A DNA stretch of 64,000 nt from Margaritifera margaritifera (lineage: Eukaryota; Mollusca; Bivalvia; Unionida; Margaritiferidae), in contig JAQPZY010001675.1 in the NCBI GenBank assembly GCA_029931535.1, positions 7,587,501 through 7,651,500 of the forward strand, given 5' to 3'. Made by a program: the position numbers and the translations under genes. The notes beneath the pieces were generated by a model. That model was given only the letters and a program-made list of their open reading frames with translations. It had not been told where the DNA came from and searched no databases. Below, piece by piece: positions 11,968 through 24,499 of the stretch (positions are counted from its first letter, which is position 1; every line of letters starts with the position of its first letter).

Positions 11968-12810
11968 TTGTTTAAAACAAATGAAGTCGGCTTCTTTCGC
12001 TACATGTTCTAGATTGACAATAAATTGGGCACAAAATATCTATGATTGACACACGCTAAATATTAAGCTATGTTGAACTTCAACACTGATTAAGGATATA
12101 AAATGCATTCAGATTTATTCTCAATTTGCGAATCTGCGTCTACTTGGCCTGGGGACGAGTACATAGGTAAGTTTTACTGGGCCCAGCCAATTTGAACCAA
12201 GTGAGGACGAGTGGTTTTCCCCCTAGTTGGTCATGAGATAAACGTAAAAACCTAACCCAAGGCAGTAAAATGCGAAATGTAGGTAACACTGACCTTCCAT
12301 TGTGGTAAGGGTATGGTACTAACAGAGATACATTCAGTCATCATGAACAGAGCTTTGAGTGCGTATAAAACTATCCCTGGAGCAGTTTATACAGCTAATT
12401 GTCACAGAGGCAATTAAAAGATCAGGTGGTCATGTATATACAACAACCATTTCACATATTACTTGACTGGCTAACAATAGCTAGCGTGATGTGTTAAGTC
12501 CTTTGAAGGCTGTTGTGGGGGATGCCCATTATGTTAATTTGCATAGGTAAAGTACACAAAATGGAACAATCCAATTTTCGTTTTAAGTTATAAGTAAATC
12601 AAAGAGATGCATGTTTAAGTACCAAAGTTATTACACATCATTGCCTTGAATGAGAATGTTTAAGGCATATTTATTAAAGATTATTGGAAAGTTTATGAAC
12701 AACAGCAACGTTTCTTTGAAGTTGGATTTTTACAGCATATATAAAACACAAAGTAAGATTATTTCAGTAGTCGGAATAGTGTTCAAGTGTGATTCATTTT
12801 TTAAGGCAAA

Positions 12811-13623
12811 ATGCCAAAACGCATTTCCTGTGATTCAGGAAACAATGAGCTATCAGCGAAACAAGCAAAGTCCAGCAAAACCAAATTTCAGAACTCCTGG
12901 TTGACGAAGTTTGATTTTGTGAAGCACAGCAGCAAGGGAAAGCATTTCATTCTTTGCACATACTGCAAACACCATATTGACCTTAGTGATTCTGGAGTGT
13001 ATGACATCTGTCGAAATAGCAGCACCATCTGCATGTAACATCGAGACAGACCAGAACATATTCGACACACTGAACTGAACATTCAGATTAGTTCTCTTTA
13101 TTATCATTCGTTTTCTTAATCTTGTTAAAATAACTATTTATCGACCCATGCTTTTCAGGGTGATTTTGGTCATGAAATAGGTTGATTGAATGACAATAAT
13201 AAGCACATGCTCATGTTTATGCAGTTATTTGTGTTGATATAGAGATTGCATTAACACCCATACTGGAGAGAGGCATTTATTACTGCTGTATTACTTGTAA
13301 GGCCCCCCATCAAGCTTGAAAACATTATGTCCTCCCCCCATAAAATGGTCAGTCCCAAATGTGATGTATATTTTCTTTTTTCTATAGAGACAAGCATATT
13401 GCGTGGTCAAACTGTATTTGATACAGTTCTGACAATTCTAACATTATGGTCGGCAAAAGCAACTTGGCTGTGACCAGGATTCGCTCAGAGAATCCAGGCG
13501 GGAAGTCTGAACAACAGCACCATCCAGTCTCTAATGAGTGCAGAGATAAACACAAATGACACTTGCATTACCTTCAAACCCCCTACAGAACTATTGAGAG
13601 CAGCAAAGACTGCATCTAATTAA
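12811..13623 (+). pseudogene. Remnant of a BED-type zinc-finger/hAT-like gene
   Basis: The + strand reads KTKFQNSWLTKFDFVKHSSK, then FILCTYCKHHIDLSDSGVYD. This is the tryptophan-plus-CxxC layout of BED/TTF-type zinc fingers found at the start of hAT transposases and derived genes; the distal His is lost in a frame change. About 450 bp on, 13,492-13,623 reads IQAGSLNNSTIQSLMSAEIN, then FKPPTELLRAAKTASN*. This resembles the C-terminal tail of the same class of proteins. The catalytic core is absent between them, so this is an internally deleted, inactive copy. Confidence 0.42.
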
Positions 13624-15189
13624 GCCTATATTTTGCCATCCAATGGATTTTAAAGATACAAAATTGGTGTATATTTTTATTTAATGTCAGTGTGGTTGTG
13701 ATTATGTGTTTGCACATATGTGTACGTGTCTGGTGATGAAATTTGACAATGCTAAGTCTACCAACTATTTTTTCTATCTAAATCTACCAACTATTTTTCT
13801 TTGTAAATGTATTAAATGCTTTAAAGAAAATGGACAAGTTAATTTCTTTTATTCACATTTGAAATTCTAATCATTTTCTATAGACTTGTATGAAAAGACA
13901 CCAAGATGAGGTCACTTTTTTGGGTCATGTGCACTGACCCCCATTGGGACCTCAAAACACACTTTTTGCATCTAAAAAAAACCCAACCCCAACACTGTCT
14001 GGAAATATGGCAGGTATGCACTTATTGATTACTCTGTGATATTATTACGACTGTCAGTTTTTAAAGTTCTTGCAATGTCATTTACTATCATTAATATTAG
14101 TGTGTCCAAATTTCTTATGGAACTTTATTTTAGAGGAAATCACCTTCTATGTAAATAGTATTAATTTCCCCAGCATAATATGGTTATGATTCATAATGTA
14201 TCAGCTATTTTTTATTTTTTTTGTAATTAAAAAGAATTCATCTCAGCATTGGGACTTTATATCATGGCAATAAAAACTACTGATGATGGAATTAATATTC
14301 ATGAATGTATTTTATAAATTCATGAATATATTTAATCAATTTGAGTAATTCTTGCTAGACAAATCTTCCCTGCAATGTCATGAAATTAATTTTACTTTTC
14401 CTATGTATATAAATGACTTCTATAGCTAGCAATATTCTCGGTAAATATTAGAGTTTTTCATCCTGTTCTTCTTTCCAAATTTACAAAAAGCTAACTTAAT
14501 GTTGATCATTCTATGAAACATTTTAAAATAAATGTGTGAGTATCTTAAACTGACGGAGCTAAACCAAATGGCCCCAAATCCCAATGGCAATATGAGCTCA
14601 AACAGAAAGTAAAACTGAAATGTAACTCTGAAAAAGTTATGTAAAATTTGTTGTTTTTTTTTTTTTTTTAAATATAGGTCAAGTTGAGCTTTTTTATTTT
14701 TATTCTAATGCACAGTAATGAGAGGATTCCAATAGCTACGAGCTTCTGCCCAGTAGCCAACAGAGCCACTCACCTGGAGTCTAGCTATAAGGCAGTAAAA
14801 CCCAATCATTCTGATCTACTATAAGCCCTCTCTAGCTATTTCACCCTCCTAGTTTTTCAAATGAAATAGTCCCATTTCAAATCCTGCTTCAAATATGCAA
14901 TATTTATAACATTTAAAATGAAAATACTAAAATGCTATTTAACTTTGGAAACTAAGTTAATAGTGATGTTTTCTTCAAATATTCATAAATTATTGCTCTT
15001 TTTGGGAGAAAATATATATATATTTTTTTTTAATATTGCTATCCCACAATTTGAATACTATCATTATAATATGTTGGTCACAGATAATGGCTATTTTGGT
15101 TCAGCTAACTATTTATAGGGAAGCCTGGTGTTTAAGGCCACTTGCCACCAGCACATTGATATCTGACTTTGGGGAACTATTAAAAGAGA
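13624..15189. other. AT-rich sequence without recognisable features
   Basis: Contains a poly(T) run near 14,650 and short A/T tracts. No open frame with domain content and no clear repeat was seen. The same holds for 9,732-10,120 and 11,968-12,810. Confidence 0.45.
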
Positions 15190-16080
15190 GAAAGCCTAGA
15201 CTTACCAGAATTGTGCCAGGAAGTGATTGTATGATCATTCTTTCTCATACCTATCTGCCAACAGAATTCTGGTAGTCCATAACAGTGGCTGAACCCTGAG
15301 AAATCAACTCTTATTCTGCTCCAACTACATGTATCTCAAGATCCTGATATTCTTATCACAATTCTTTAAGCTAGGGACCCCAACAGAATTCTGTTTGGAA
15401 AGAACTGTATTATCAAGCTTCCCCTGGCCAGTCCACTGAATTCTGTTAAGCCTGTTCAGTGAGTGAACCCAAGGAGGAAAATGCTTCTATTGCTTCAAGT
15501 CTCTCAAGATTAGAAAATTCTTGATAGAATCATGTTTGCAAGGACCCATCCAGAATTCCGATAGGAATTAAGTATGTCATCATTCTTCCCCATCTGCTAA
15601 ATGAATTCTATTAAGCCCTTCCAGTGAGAGAAGCACAAGTCAATTGCTTCTGTTGTTCCAAGTATTTGAGGATTAGGAGGTTCTTAATAGAATTCTGTTA
15701 GTATTGGACTCTAACAGAATTCTGTTAGGTAGGAACTGTATTATCATTCTTTCCTCTCGTCTATACGATAACACAATTCTATTAAGTCCTTCCAGTGAGA
15801 GAAGCATAAGTCAATTGCTTCTGTTGTTCCAAGTATTTGAGGATTAGGAGGTTCTTAATAGAATTCTGTTAGTACTGGACTCTAACAGAATTCTGTTAGG
15901 TAGGAAATATATTATCATTCTTTCCTATGGTCTATATGCTAACACAATTCTATTAAGCCCTTCCAGTGAGAGAAGCATGAGAAGACAAAGTTTCTATTGC
16001 TCCAAGTATCTCAAGATCAGGAAGCTCTTAATGTCATTTTGCTAGAAAGACACCGAACGTAATTCTGTTAGAAGTTCATT
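15190..16080. repeat. ~171-bp tandem repeat with a palindromic EcoRI core
   Basis: About five units. Boundaries marked by TTAAGCCCTTCCAGTGAGAG recur at 15,611, 15,782 and 15,953, exactly 171 bp apart; older units lie near 15,270 and 15,446. Each unit contains CTAACAGAATTCTGTTAG, an 18-bp perfect palindrome, or a decayed form of it. Confidence 0.85.
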
Positions 16081-16836
16081 ATATGGTTATTCATTTCCTC
16101 AGCATTTCTGTGAACAGAAGGGTAGTTAGCCTTCTTGACAGTATGGAAACTGTCAAGTGCAACTGGAAGCCGTTTGTTGTATTTTCATGCATTACTATCA
16201 CATTCTTTACAATTTTAAAACTAAATGAATCATATTACAAATCAAACAATTATTTAGAAACTACATACCAACAATGACTGAATATTTACAGGCAAATTAT
16301 CTTTGAAAAATGAATACAAAAATACTTACCCTGCACATGTCTACCATTAGTTACAATTAGTTACAATAATTATTATGAACACAATGAAGAATGTACCTAG
16401 ACCCAGATCTGCTATCACAGAATGTTATTTTTTGATGTAATCCAAATGGTTTATATTTCATTTTGAGAATTCATTGTTCTTGAAGTAATGACAGACTGTA
16501 TTTCTTACACTGTATATTTTGGATAAATGTGGTTTTGTCAAAATCTCATGACTGCAAATGTGTTTTGATTTTGTGCTTGTAAGATTTTTTTTGTATATTT
16601 ATGTATACAATGTTTACAGTTTTAACCTGTTGGTTGGATAATGTTTCAATATTAAAACAGGTCAACAGGGTTGGTAATAAACAAGCTATATGAATAAAAT
16701 CAGTCTCTTTTTTATTGCAATATTTCGTTCATCATGAGGTGGTTGACTTGGGAAAACACAATTATTGTGACACAAATAATCAGCAAGACCTTCAGATAGT
16801 TAAATTACAGAAAAAATCATGCTGTCAATAACATGA

Positions 16837-16922
16837 AATGTTCTAAATAAACTTCATTTACACTGCATATCATTAGGGAATGTTCTAAATAAACTTCATT
16901 TACACTGCATATCATCAGGGAG
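16837..16922. repeat. 42-bp direct duplication
   Basis: Two copies of AATGTTCTAAATAAACTTCA followed by TTTACACTGCATATCAT, with one or two differences. Confidence 0.92.
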
Positions 16923-17320
16923 TGTCCTTGATTCAGACTCTAAAATTAAGCCTGAAAAGTAATTAGACAGTTAGAAATGGATGTCTTCCTGAAGTTAATC
17001 AGGAATTTTCTTTTCTATTTCATATATTTTCTAAACATCTCCCTGAAGACTGTGCCAAATGTGTCACATGAATAAAAATTATACACAACTCTGATAATAA
17101 TGACATTGGTAAAGCTCGCGAAACATTGACAAATTTAAATAATTTAGATAAGGCTCATCAATGACAATGAATGATCATTTGAAAGCTTCAGCGCAATATC
17201 CTGATACACATGAGTTAAAAGTCAATGTCATGACATGTCCCAGACTTACCATTTCAAAGTCATATCTAAGTTGACAGATAAAGTATTGATTAACCAATCA
17301 TAATAACCTAATTAACCTAT

Positions 17321-17440
17321 CAATGAGTTCTATGTAATCATACATTCATCTGGAATGGAGAGACATATACAATTCAACGAGTTCTATGTAATTATACATT
17401 CATCTGGAATGGACAGACATATATAATTCAATCAGTTCTA
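17321..17440. repeat. 54-bp direct repeat
   Basis: Two full units and a partial third of CAATGAGTTCTATGTAAT with ACATTCATCTGGAATGGA. Confidence 0.9.
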
Positions 17441-17726
17441 GAAAAGAAATATTTAATCCATAGTATGTTAAGAAATACGTAAGCCATAATATCTAAATTT
17501 ATTAAACAAATTAAAATCCTTGTATATACAAACTTAGGATACAAATCTCAAACTGACAATTAATTGGGTGACTGACTACAACATATGAATTCAATTACCA
17601 AAATCAATCTTCAGATAACATTAACAACAGCAAGATATAAAATAACCATATAGAAAACTAAATGTATCACAAAATACATTTCAACATTTTTAATCAGAAC
17701 TGAGAATTTTATTTCTCCATTATAAT

Positions 17727-17944
17727 ACCATCTGTACTCGCTTATAAGTCAGGTCCAACTGCATTCAACATAGACCCTGATCTGCCATTGTAAAATGCAC
17801 CGTCAGATCAGGATCTAAGTTGTTTGTTGTACTGATTACTCCTAACAAACTTCACAGACCCAGATCTGCTGGTGCAATATGTAATGGCACATAGGGCTCA
17901 TTCAGTTTGCAATTGGACCAGACTTATAAGCAAATATATATGGT
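17727..17944. mobile_element. 218-bp MITE, copy 1
   Basis: Inverted ends ACCATCTGTACTCGCTTATA and TTATAAGCAAATATATATGG with about 32-bp TIRs and internal AGATCTG-containing blocks. It shares its whole layout with 28340-28558. No coding potential. Confidence 0.65.
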
Positions 17945-18053
17945 AATTATCTAAAAATTTACTTTGTTAAAAACCATAATTGTACAGTTCATTGTACATT
18001 CTGTGGTAGGTCATTCACAATAATCTTGATAGTTATAAAGGAATAATAATAAG

Positions 18054-18240
18054 GGCTGTTCCAGTAAAACATACTTGGGACCCATAGAAGGCACTTTAAA
18101 CAAAAAGTCACCCATAGATGCAGTTTAGAATTTTGCATTATTTTCATGTAAACTCATTGAGTAATCAGAGTACACTGGCATATATTTTTTAACAAAAGCC
18201 TGTCTTCCATTGGTATCGTTCATGTTTAAATGAAACAGCA
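18054..18240. mobile_element. MITE with GGCTGTTCCA ends, copy 1
   Basis: Starts GGCTGTTCCAGTAAAACATA and ends AAATGAAACAGC. It is collinear with 56043-56240 along its length (CTTGGGACCCA, AGGCACTTT, ATAGATGCA, ATCAGAGTAC). No coding potential. Confidence 0.6.
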
Positions 18241-18365
18241 ATAATAATAATAACAACAATAGAAGAGGAAATGCTTTGACAGTATTAAAGTAAGAATAAT
18301 AACAACAACAACAGAAAAGGACACGCTTGACAGTAATAATAATAATAATAACAATAGAAGAGGAA
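18240..18365. repeat. AAT/AAC-rich simple repeat with repeated spacer
   Basis: Three (AATAAT)/(AACAAC) blocks separated by GAAGAGGAAATGC and similar pieces, about 60 bp apart. Confidence 0.8.
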
Positions 18366-18859
18366 ACCTGTTTGAAGGGTGATGAAAGGAGGTCTCCAAA
18401 ACAAATTTTAAAACATACTATTTTTGTATTTGAAGATTTTGGTACATAAATGATAGCTGTCCAGTTAAAAATTGAGCTTTATCCTAACTATGCTCCAAAC
18501 TTCAAATACAGGACTGTTATCTACTTCCTAACACTTTTTTTTTCTAAAATGACTCGTTTGTACTTCTAAAATTTGAGGATATATAGCAAATGTCCCTCAG
18601 TTGTTTAACAAGAATGCCAGACAAATGGGTTTGTAGACAGGACAAAAAGAGAACCTACTGGATTTACATGTAATTAGAGGTTTTGGGTAATCAGTGTAAA
18701 AGAGTTTACAGTTTTTTTTCTGAAAGCAGTCAAGTAAATTGTATATAACTGGACCAACAACAAAAAATGCTATATATGTACAACTCTCCAGTGATTAAGT
18801 AATTAGAAATCATTTAGCAATCTTGATCCTGTTGGCAGCATTTACAATGCAAAACCCAT

Positions 18860-19096
18860 GGTTATCACAATAACATGTTCTGTTATCCACTGTTGAATGG
18901 CTCCCTTGTCCTCAATACACATACTGACAATCTGGTCTGGCTTCCTGACAGTACCATACATTTCTATAAAATGGCTCCACCCTTTTTCTGGATTTTACAT
19001 CTCTGCCAATTTGACTATGCAATCTCTGAATTTCTTCACTCATCACAATAAGTCAGGGTGGTCACAAACTCTCTAGAAGATGACAAAATCTGCTTA
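18860..19096 (-). other. Short coding-like stretch, possibly degraded exon
   Basis: A pyrimidine tract ending TTATTTCAG precedes a stretch with KQILSSSREFVTTLTYCDE* in one frame. A second frame holds KGWSHFIEMYGTVRKPDQIV and about 28 further codons. The two frames conflict and there are internal stops, so it may be a decayed gene fragment or chance. No family was recognised. Confidence 0.15.
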
Positions 19097-19667
19097 CCTG
19101 AAATAATACATAAGACTAAACAGAAAATAAAATGAGTAATCACAGGCACACGTTCTTGTATTAAGCCCTCCCTTCCCCTTAATTTCAATATGTTGTGCTT
19201 TTTCATTTGATATTATAAGTAATGGAATTTTTTTGGAAAATATTTCTTCCATGAATACGAGTGAACATTTTTCCTTTTATTTGTGGAGAATAGATAAGGT
19301 GTTTAATGTATAATCTTTAATTCCAACTGCAAATGAAATTTTTGAAGCAATCATTTTTGGTTTTAGGTTTAGTTGGTACCATTTTGCCACTATTGTGCTG
19401 AGGTGCAGTAAAATGATATTACATACATAAGTTTTGGTAACACTGACCTATATTTGGTTGAGGTATGCACCAGTCATGGCATGAAACCTGTTACCGCACA
19501 GCTGTTACTTTATTATTTCTGTGTACAAATTTTTGTAAGTTTCAGATATAAATAGTTCCTTACTTTTAGTAATGACTTTTGACTGTGCATATTAAAATAA
19601 TACTGTACTGTGTAAAGAGAATGTAATGACAATGCAGTAACCAGTGTAGTCCTTCTACGTCAATGAA

Positions 19668-19800
19668 ACATGTATGTATCAATGGGGTTTAATGATACAT
19701 CATCATAATACTGGCTATATAGTGCTAATTAAGAGTCCTGTTCTAAAAACATCACAGGCAAAATTACTAAAAACTTTCGGAAGTTAAACCCTTACAAATA
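19668..19800 (-). mobile_element. LINE 3' tail fragment
   Basis: On the + strand ATGTATGTATCAATGGGGTT then TGGCTATATAGTGCTAATTA and GTTCTAAAAA. Collinear with the tail of the 49.4-kb LINE, in the same orientation. Only the 3' end remains. Confidence 0.5.
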
Positions 19801-20117
19801 AAGTAAACATGATAAAATATAGGAGGTAAAAATGTGAACGTGCATTAAAAATAAATTAAAAGATAAATGGGGAAAAAAAATTAACATCCTTAAAATATAG
19901 GTCAAAATATTTGTTGTTTAAATCACATTGTTTTGAAATGTCAAAATTTTATCTGGTGTTACATCATCAAAAAGCTTCTTAATTTAATTCAAATTTAAAA
20001 AACTTCAACTTACAAGGTGGAAGATGATACAGTGAAGAAGAATGTGTTATACTATCATTGGACACCGGCAATGTGTGCACTTTGGTCGATGGAACCAGTC
20101 AATGTAGCAATGATCAT

Positions 20118-20355
20118 AGGTTTCATTTTGTTTTGTGGGGTTTAATGCCATTTTTCAGCACATAATAGGCTATACATGGCAGGCAGTATATTTGGTGGAG
20201 GAAAAACCCAGGAAGACTCTGGGAAGAACCACCAACCCATGGGAAGCTGCTGGCAAGCTTTCTCACATGTCAAGACTTGAACACATGTGGAGAGGTGACA
20301 TGTGAGTGATCTGTAATGATGAGCGCCTTAGACCACTCGGCAATCTGGGGCCCCT
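20118..20355 (-). mobile_element. tRNA-Leu-like SINE
   Basis: The - strand begins with a tRNA-Leu-like head: GCCGAGTGGTCTAAGGCGCT (box A region) and GTTCAAGTCTTGA (box B-like). A conserved body and a tail TGGCATTAAACCCCACAAAA follow. The tail matches the LINE 3' end at 35866-35902. Non-coding; Pol III transcription is expected from the boxes. Confidence 0.7.
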
Positions 20356-20896
20356 GCAAGCACCGATCATAGCATAGTATTATTAGTCGATAGGAAATTT
20401 AGTTCAAGAGAATCTTCTAATGACAGAACAAATGAAATCTGTTTTCACTGGAAGGAATTATGAAAACTTAGCCCTAGTAACCTTTTGGGGGTGTCTAAAT
20501 AAGGTCTTTTCATTACGTATTCACTGAATTATCACTCTGTGAGCAAATACACAAACAAAGCTTCTAAAAGAATTCATCAATAGAAGTATGAAAGGAGTGC
20601 AGATTTACTTGTACAAGGATATACTCCGAATTCATCTATATTTGTGGACACAATTTTTCTTGGTTTTGTGAAGAAAAACAAAATTGCATCTACACCAGTA
20701 CATACATCTGGACAATATGCACTTCTCCATTGCTGTACAACAATTATTTTTTTTTACAAACTGACTTTATACTATTAAACATTGATTTAAAAAATGAGGT
20801 GACAGTAACCTACATCATTTTGTTCATGATGATTCAAAAGCCATTTTGTACACTTAATTGAGAACTGTACTGTATGTCTGAGTTATTATTCTGCAG

Positions 20897-21017
20897 GAAT
20901 GGTGTTGGGAAGACTACAATTTTGAAAAGAGTTAAAAGAAGAGACAAGGATAAATGGACAAACAGATCAAATGCTATCTCTGCTTTGCCAATGACCCACT
21001 TTCAAAATGGAACATGA
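20897..21017 (+). other. Short coding-like stretch with a Walker A-like motif
   Basis: After an acceptor-like TTATTATTCTGCAG the + strand reads NGVGKTTILKRVKRRDKDKW and continues open to a TGA at 21015-21017. NGVGKTT resembles part of a P-loop. A second stretch in the same frame (21021-21254) follows the stop. No domain context supports a real NTPase, so this is a weak call. Confidence 0.18.
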
Positions 21018-21231
21018 ATTATGCGAAAACATACCTCAAAACATCATGTAGATGATTTGACTAAAACGAACAGTAGTGTTATCAAGCATTTCATTGATAC
21101 TGGGCATCCAAATTCCATGTCAGATACTCTTCAAACATGTTTTTTTTCAGTTCTGAAAATGGTCTATTGGGCTAAAATGAAATTATTTAGATGTGGGAAG
21201 TCTGTCATAACCTGTGTACATATCACTATAT

Positions 21232-21332
21232 GCAAACTGACAAGACTGCAATAGCCAGCTTGATGAAGTCTTGTGGGATTCTACCACGAGTAACAACCTT
21301 GATTCCTATTTTTGCTGAGGCTTCTTCATGAC
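21232..21332 (-). other. Short coding-like stretch, possible exon
   Basis: The - strand after an acceptor-like TTTTGTTTTGTAG reads HEEASAKIGIKVVTRGRIPQ then DFIKLAIAVL, with a stop shortly after and no strong donor. I do not recognise it. It could be an exon of a - strand gene or a chance open stretch. Confidence 0.22.
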
Positions 21333-23124
21333 CTACAAAACAAAAGAATAGATTTTGTTCAATACATTGTATGCTAAAGAATTTGGCTGAAAGAAAAGAA
21401 GGAATTGGTCTTCCATCTGTTGCTGATCTTCCTTTCTTCTATTCTTCTTTGTGTTGCTGAAAAAATAATTCCAATCACAACCCTACCCTTGTGTGGAGCA
21501 CAAAAATTTATATATTAATTGGTTGGATCTGTCCAAATTTAAATGCCAATGTCTGTGCCAATAATTGACAAAGTTAAGAAAATACTGTCATGCTTTTTTT
21601 TCTTGTACAGTATTCCTAAAGAAGGTTTTAAGGATGTTCTTGAAATTAGGATATTTCCTTCTACAGAATCTCTATACTAATTCAAATACCATATTTTTTA
21701 AAAATTTCTCTTATATAATATTTGTTGGACCTCCATGCAAATTGAGGACACCATTTTTTCAAAGTGCATTTCTCAAAAACATATAATGTTAACCATAAAT
21801 ATCATACGTACAAAGGATATACTATGAACTGAATTATACAACTGGCAGGAATTTGAATGATGAAAAGTTAACATTGACTAAAACAAATAAAATATACATG
21901 TAAGGTCAGGCATCATGTAAGGCATCATGTAATAAAATATACATGTAAGGTCAGGCTTGCATCAAACTTTAAATCGGAGTATGTATTCAATTTAAACTTT
22001 TGAACTTTAGGAAATTTTCATAAAGTAACATTAAAAGACTATGTATTGGCATTGCAATTTCTAATGACTACAATGCTTTCAAATGTGTTAAATGCAATGT
22101 ATCTATCATTTGTTCCCAAAAATGAGTGGAGGAGTATGTACTCAAAGTTGAAACATTTTATACAAGCCAGGCCAAGCCTAAGATCAGTAGGACTACATGT
22201 AACTAAGATCTATGAAAATTTAACATTGATCAATACACCATGTCCATTTTTCCACTGTCTGTTAATGTGACAAGTCAGATGACAAACCACTGGTATAAAA
22301 AGGTGATAGAGGCATTTGGGAAAAGTTGATAATTGACATGAGACAGATCCCAAATAGCCAATTTGGTGAAAACACGGTCTTTCCTTTGGGACTTTGGTTG
22401 CAATCAGACATGACCCTCTAAATAGTACAACCCTAAGTTCTGTAAATTTAAATATTTTATGTTCAAACTGCAAATAATACATTCAATTCTGTCTTCTGAA
22501 AATGAATGTTGCTAATGCCCATGCCTACTTGCTTTGATGCAAGGAATGTTCTGATCAATATGTAAAAGTCCAGTAGTTGGAATTCAAACCCGAAATAATA
22601 ACTCTTATAGGATGAGAATCCCAACACTGAGGTTTTACAGGAACTCTGTGCTTGATTTTGCAACGTTTAAATACTTACAGTAAAATGTTGACTATTTGTA
22701 CACCAATTATGTGGACTTTTCACTCATCTGTACAAACAGAGTACTCCTGGGATCTCAAGTTTGTTCTATATTATTATTATTACTAATCTGGATCATCATT
22801 TATCCAGACAAAATGTGTCTCCCAGGGTGTCTAAATAATCAACATTTGACTCTATGATGTTATTTTCATAACTTCAATCAAAACAGTAGTTTGCACATTT
22901 TAAGCTATTGGGATAAGAAATGCAATTCAGAAACTGAGTAACAGAATGCCAGCCTTTGGCTACAAATGGTATTTAGGGCCTTACAATATTTTGGATAAAT
23001 CTTGTTTATAATATTCAAAATCATCACAAAATATTTTCTGAAAGGGTAATCAAAACCTAGAGAATCATAATAAAAAATATTTTGATCCTGTAAGCTTTTT
23101 ACCCGACTTATTTTTCTTACAGTA
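21333..23124. other. Intergenic sequence without recognisable features
   Basis: Short open frames (for example 22,210-22,482 and 22,463-22,663 on the - strand) lack domains. A small duplication of ATACATGTAAGGTCAGGC lies near 21,894-21,960. Nothing else is supported. Confidence 0.45.
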
Positions 23125-23428
23125 CAGTATTCCTTCTTTATAATGCTTGACACAGGAACCATTAAAGTGATCCACATTATAAGTGAGGGAACCTTACACT
23201 GAGGGATGTTCCAACAAGGTTGTGTCATGATAGTGCATTAAAAACAAAATAAAATATTTAATGATGTCAAATCCATATTATAACTGGTTCTAAACCAAGA
23301 ACAAAAATAAAGTGAAACAAGTAGTAATGATAAAATAAAAATTGACCAATTAAATGGGTTCCATGACCATGCCGATATTATACAAGGGGCAGCATTAAAC
23401 TGAGGGGCTTTATAGAGAGGGACCACTG
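23125..23428. mobile_element. Tigger/pogo-type MITE
   Basis: Ends CAGTATTCCTTCTTTATAAT and TTTATAGAGAGGGACCACTG are imperfect inverted repeats of the CAGT..TCC..TATAATG type, preceded by TA. Internal sequence is unrelated to any gene I recognise. Confidence 0.5.
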
Positions 23429-24149
23429 CATTTCCAAGTACAAAAAAGAAAGAGTAATTATTCTTCTTAATACACTTAGCATAGCGATTATTTGGAGCAA
23501 TTTTGTGTGTGCCATGAAAGTGTTTTCACAGTCAATCATATCACTGTATGTGAAAAATGTAGTCCCTGAATTATACTTAACATTCAAATGGTATGTTTAT
23601 ACCCTAGTGAGCATTCATACGGTACATAGTACCATCAGTATAACATTACGTGAGAGACTGGTGTAGTGGGCAGACAGCGTCAGGCTGGCCTTGTGTGATT
23701 CTCGTAACTCCCACAGTCGTGCACGGAAACCAATTTCATAACTCCTCTATCCAAGAGTAGCCAGTCAGTTCTCGACCGACAGGGTGCAAAGATAAAGAAT
23801 AATTGTGTGAGAAATATTCAATAGTATGTGGTATTATCTAAAATGCAGGTATGAAATTATTTTTTTCAATTTTAATAAGGGATATTAAAATGAGAAATAA
23901 ATCAAGAAGGCTAAATTTTTGGGAGAAAGAAAATTTTATTCACATAATTTGAGTGTGAAGCTGTTTGTGATAAAAATTAAAGTTTCTGCCTTTAAGTATC
24001 TGATGCATGCTTTTCATTAAAGCATTCCTATCAATTTAATTACATGTTTATCATTACAATCTTCAAATTCTGAATGAGAGTTCTACATATCTCTCATATT
24101 TTTCTTCCATTCTAAGAATTTGGCTATGTCATTACCATCTGTTGTTATA

Positions 24150-24365
24150 GCATTTAAATTTATGTATTTTATGGCCAGGAAAATGTATGCCCAAAAAGTC
24201 TACAAAATCAATCAGTTGGTACAGCATGTAAATTTATGTATTTATCGCAAGAAAAAACTATCCACAAAAAGTCTACAAAATCCATCAGTTGGTATAGCAT
24301 GTAAATTTATGTATTTATGGCGAGGAAAATGTATCCTCAAAAAGTACACAAAATCCATTTCTGCT
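24150..24365. repeat. ~70-bp tandem repeat, three units
   Basis: Units of GCATGTAAATTTATGTATTT, AAAATGTAT and AAAGTCTACAAAATCCATCA. A 103-codon open frame across it is a product of the repeat. Confidence 0.85.
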
Positions 24366-24499
24366 TCAATTATGATTACTAAACAAGAGTACCATGAACA
24401 GTACATTTTACAACTGCCATGTGGTAAATAGTATTATTATTTTTTTTTTATGTATATGTAAAACCCTCTGTCATTGGTTGGATACTTGACCTTTTTAAT

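Noticed and set aside
20270..20355. tRNA-Leu gene on the - strand
   Set aside because: It is the head of a SINE; stems are mismatched and the unit continues into the SINE body and LINE-like tail.
23640..23800. Possible SINE on the + strand (GTAGTGGGCAGACAG region)
   Set aside because: Box A is only suggestive and no good box B or body match to the other SINEs was seen.
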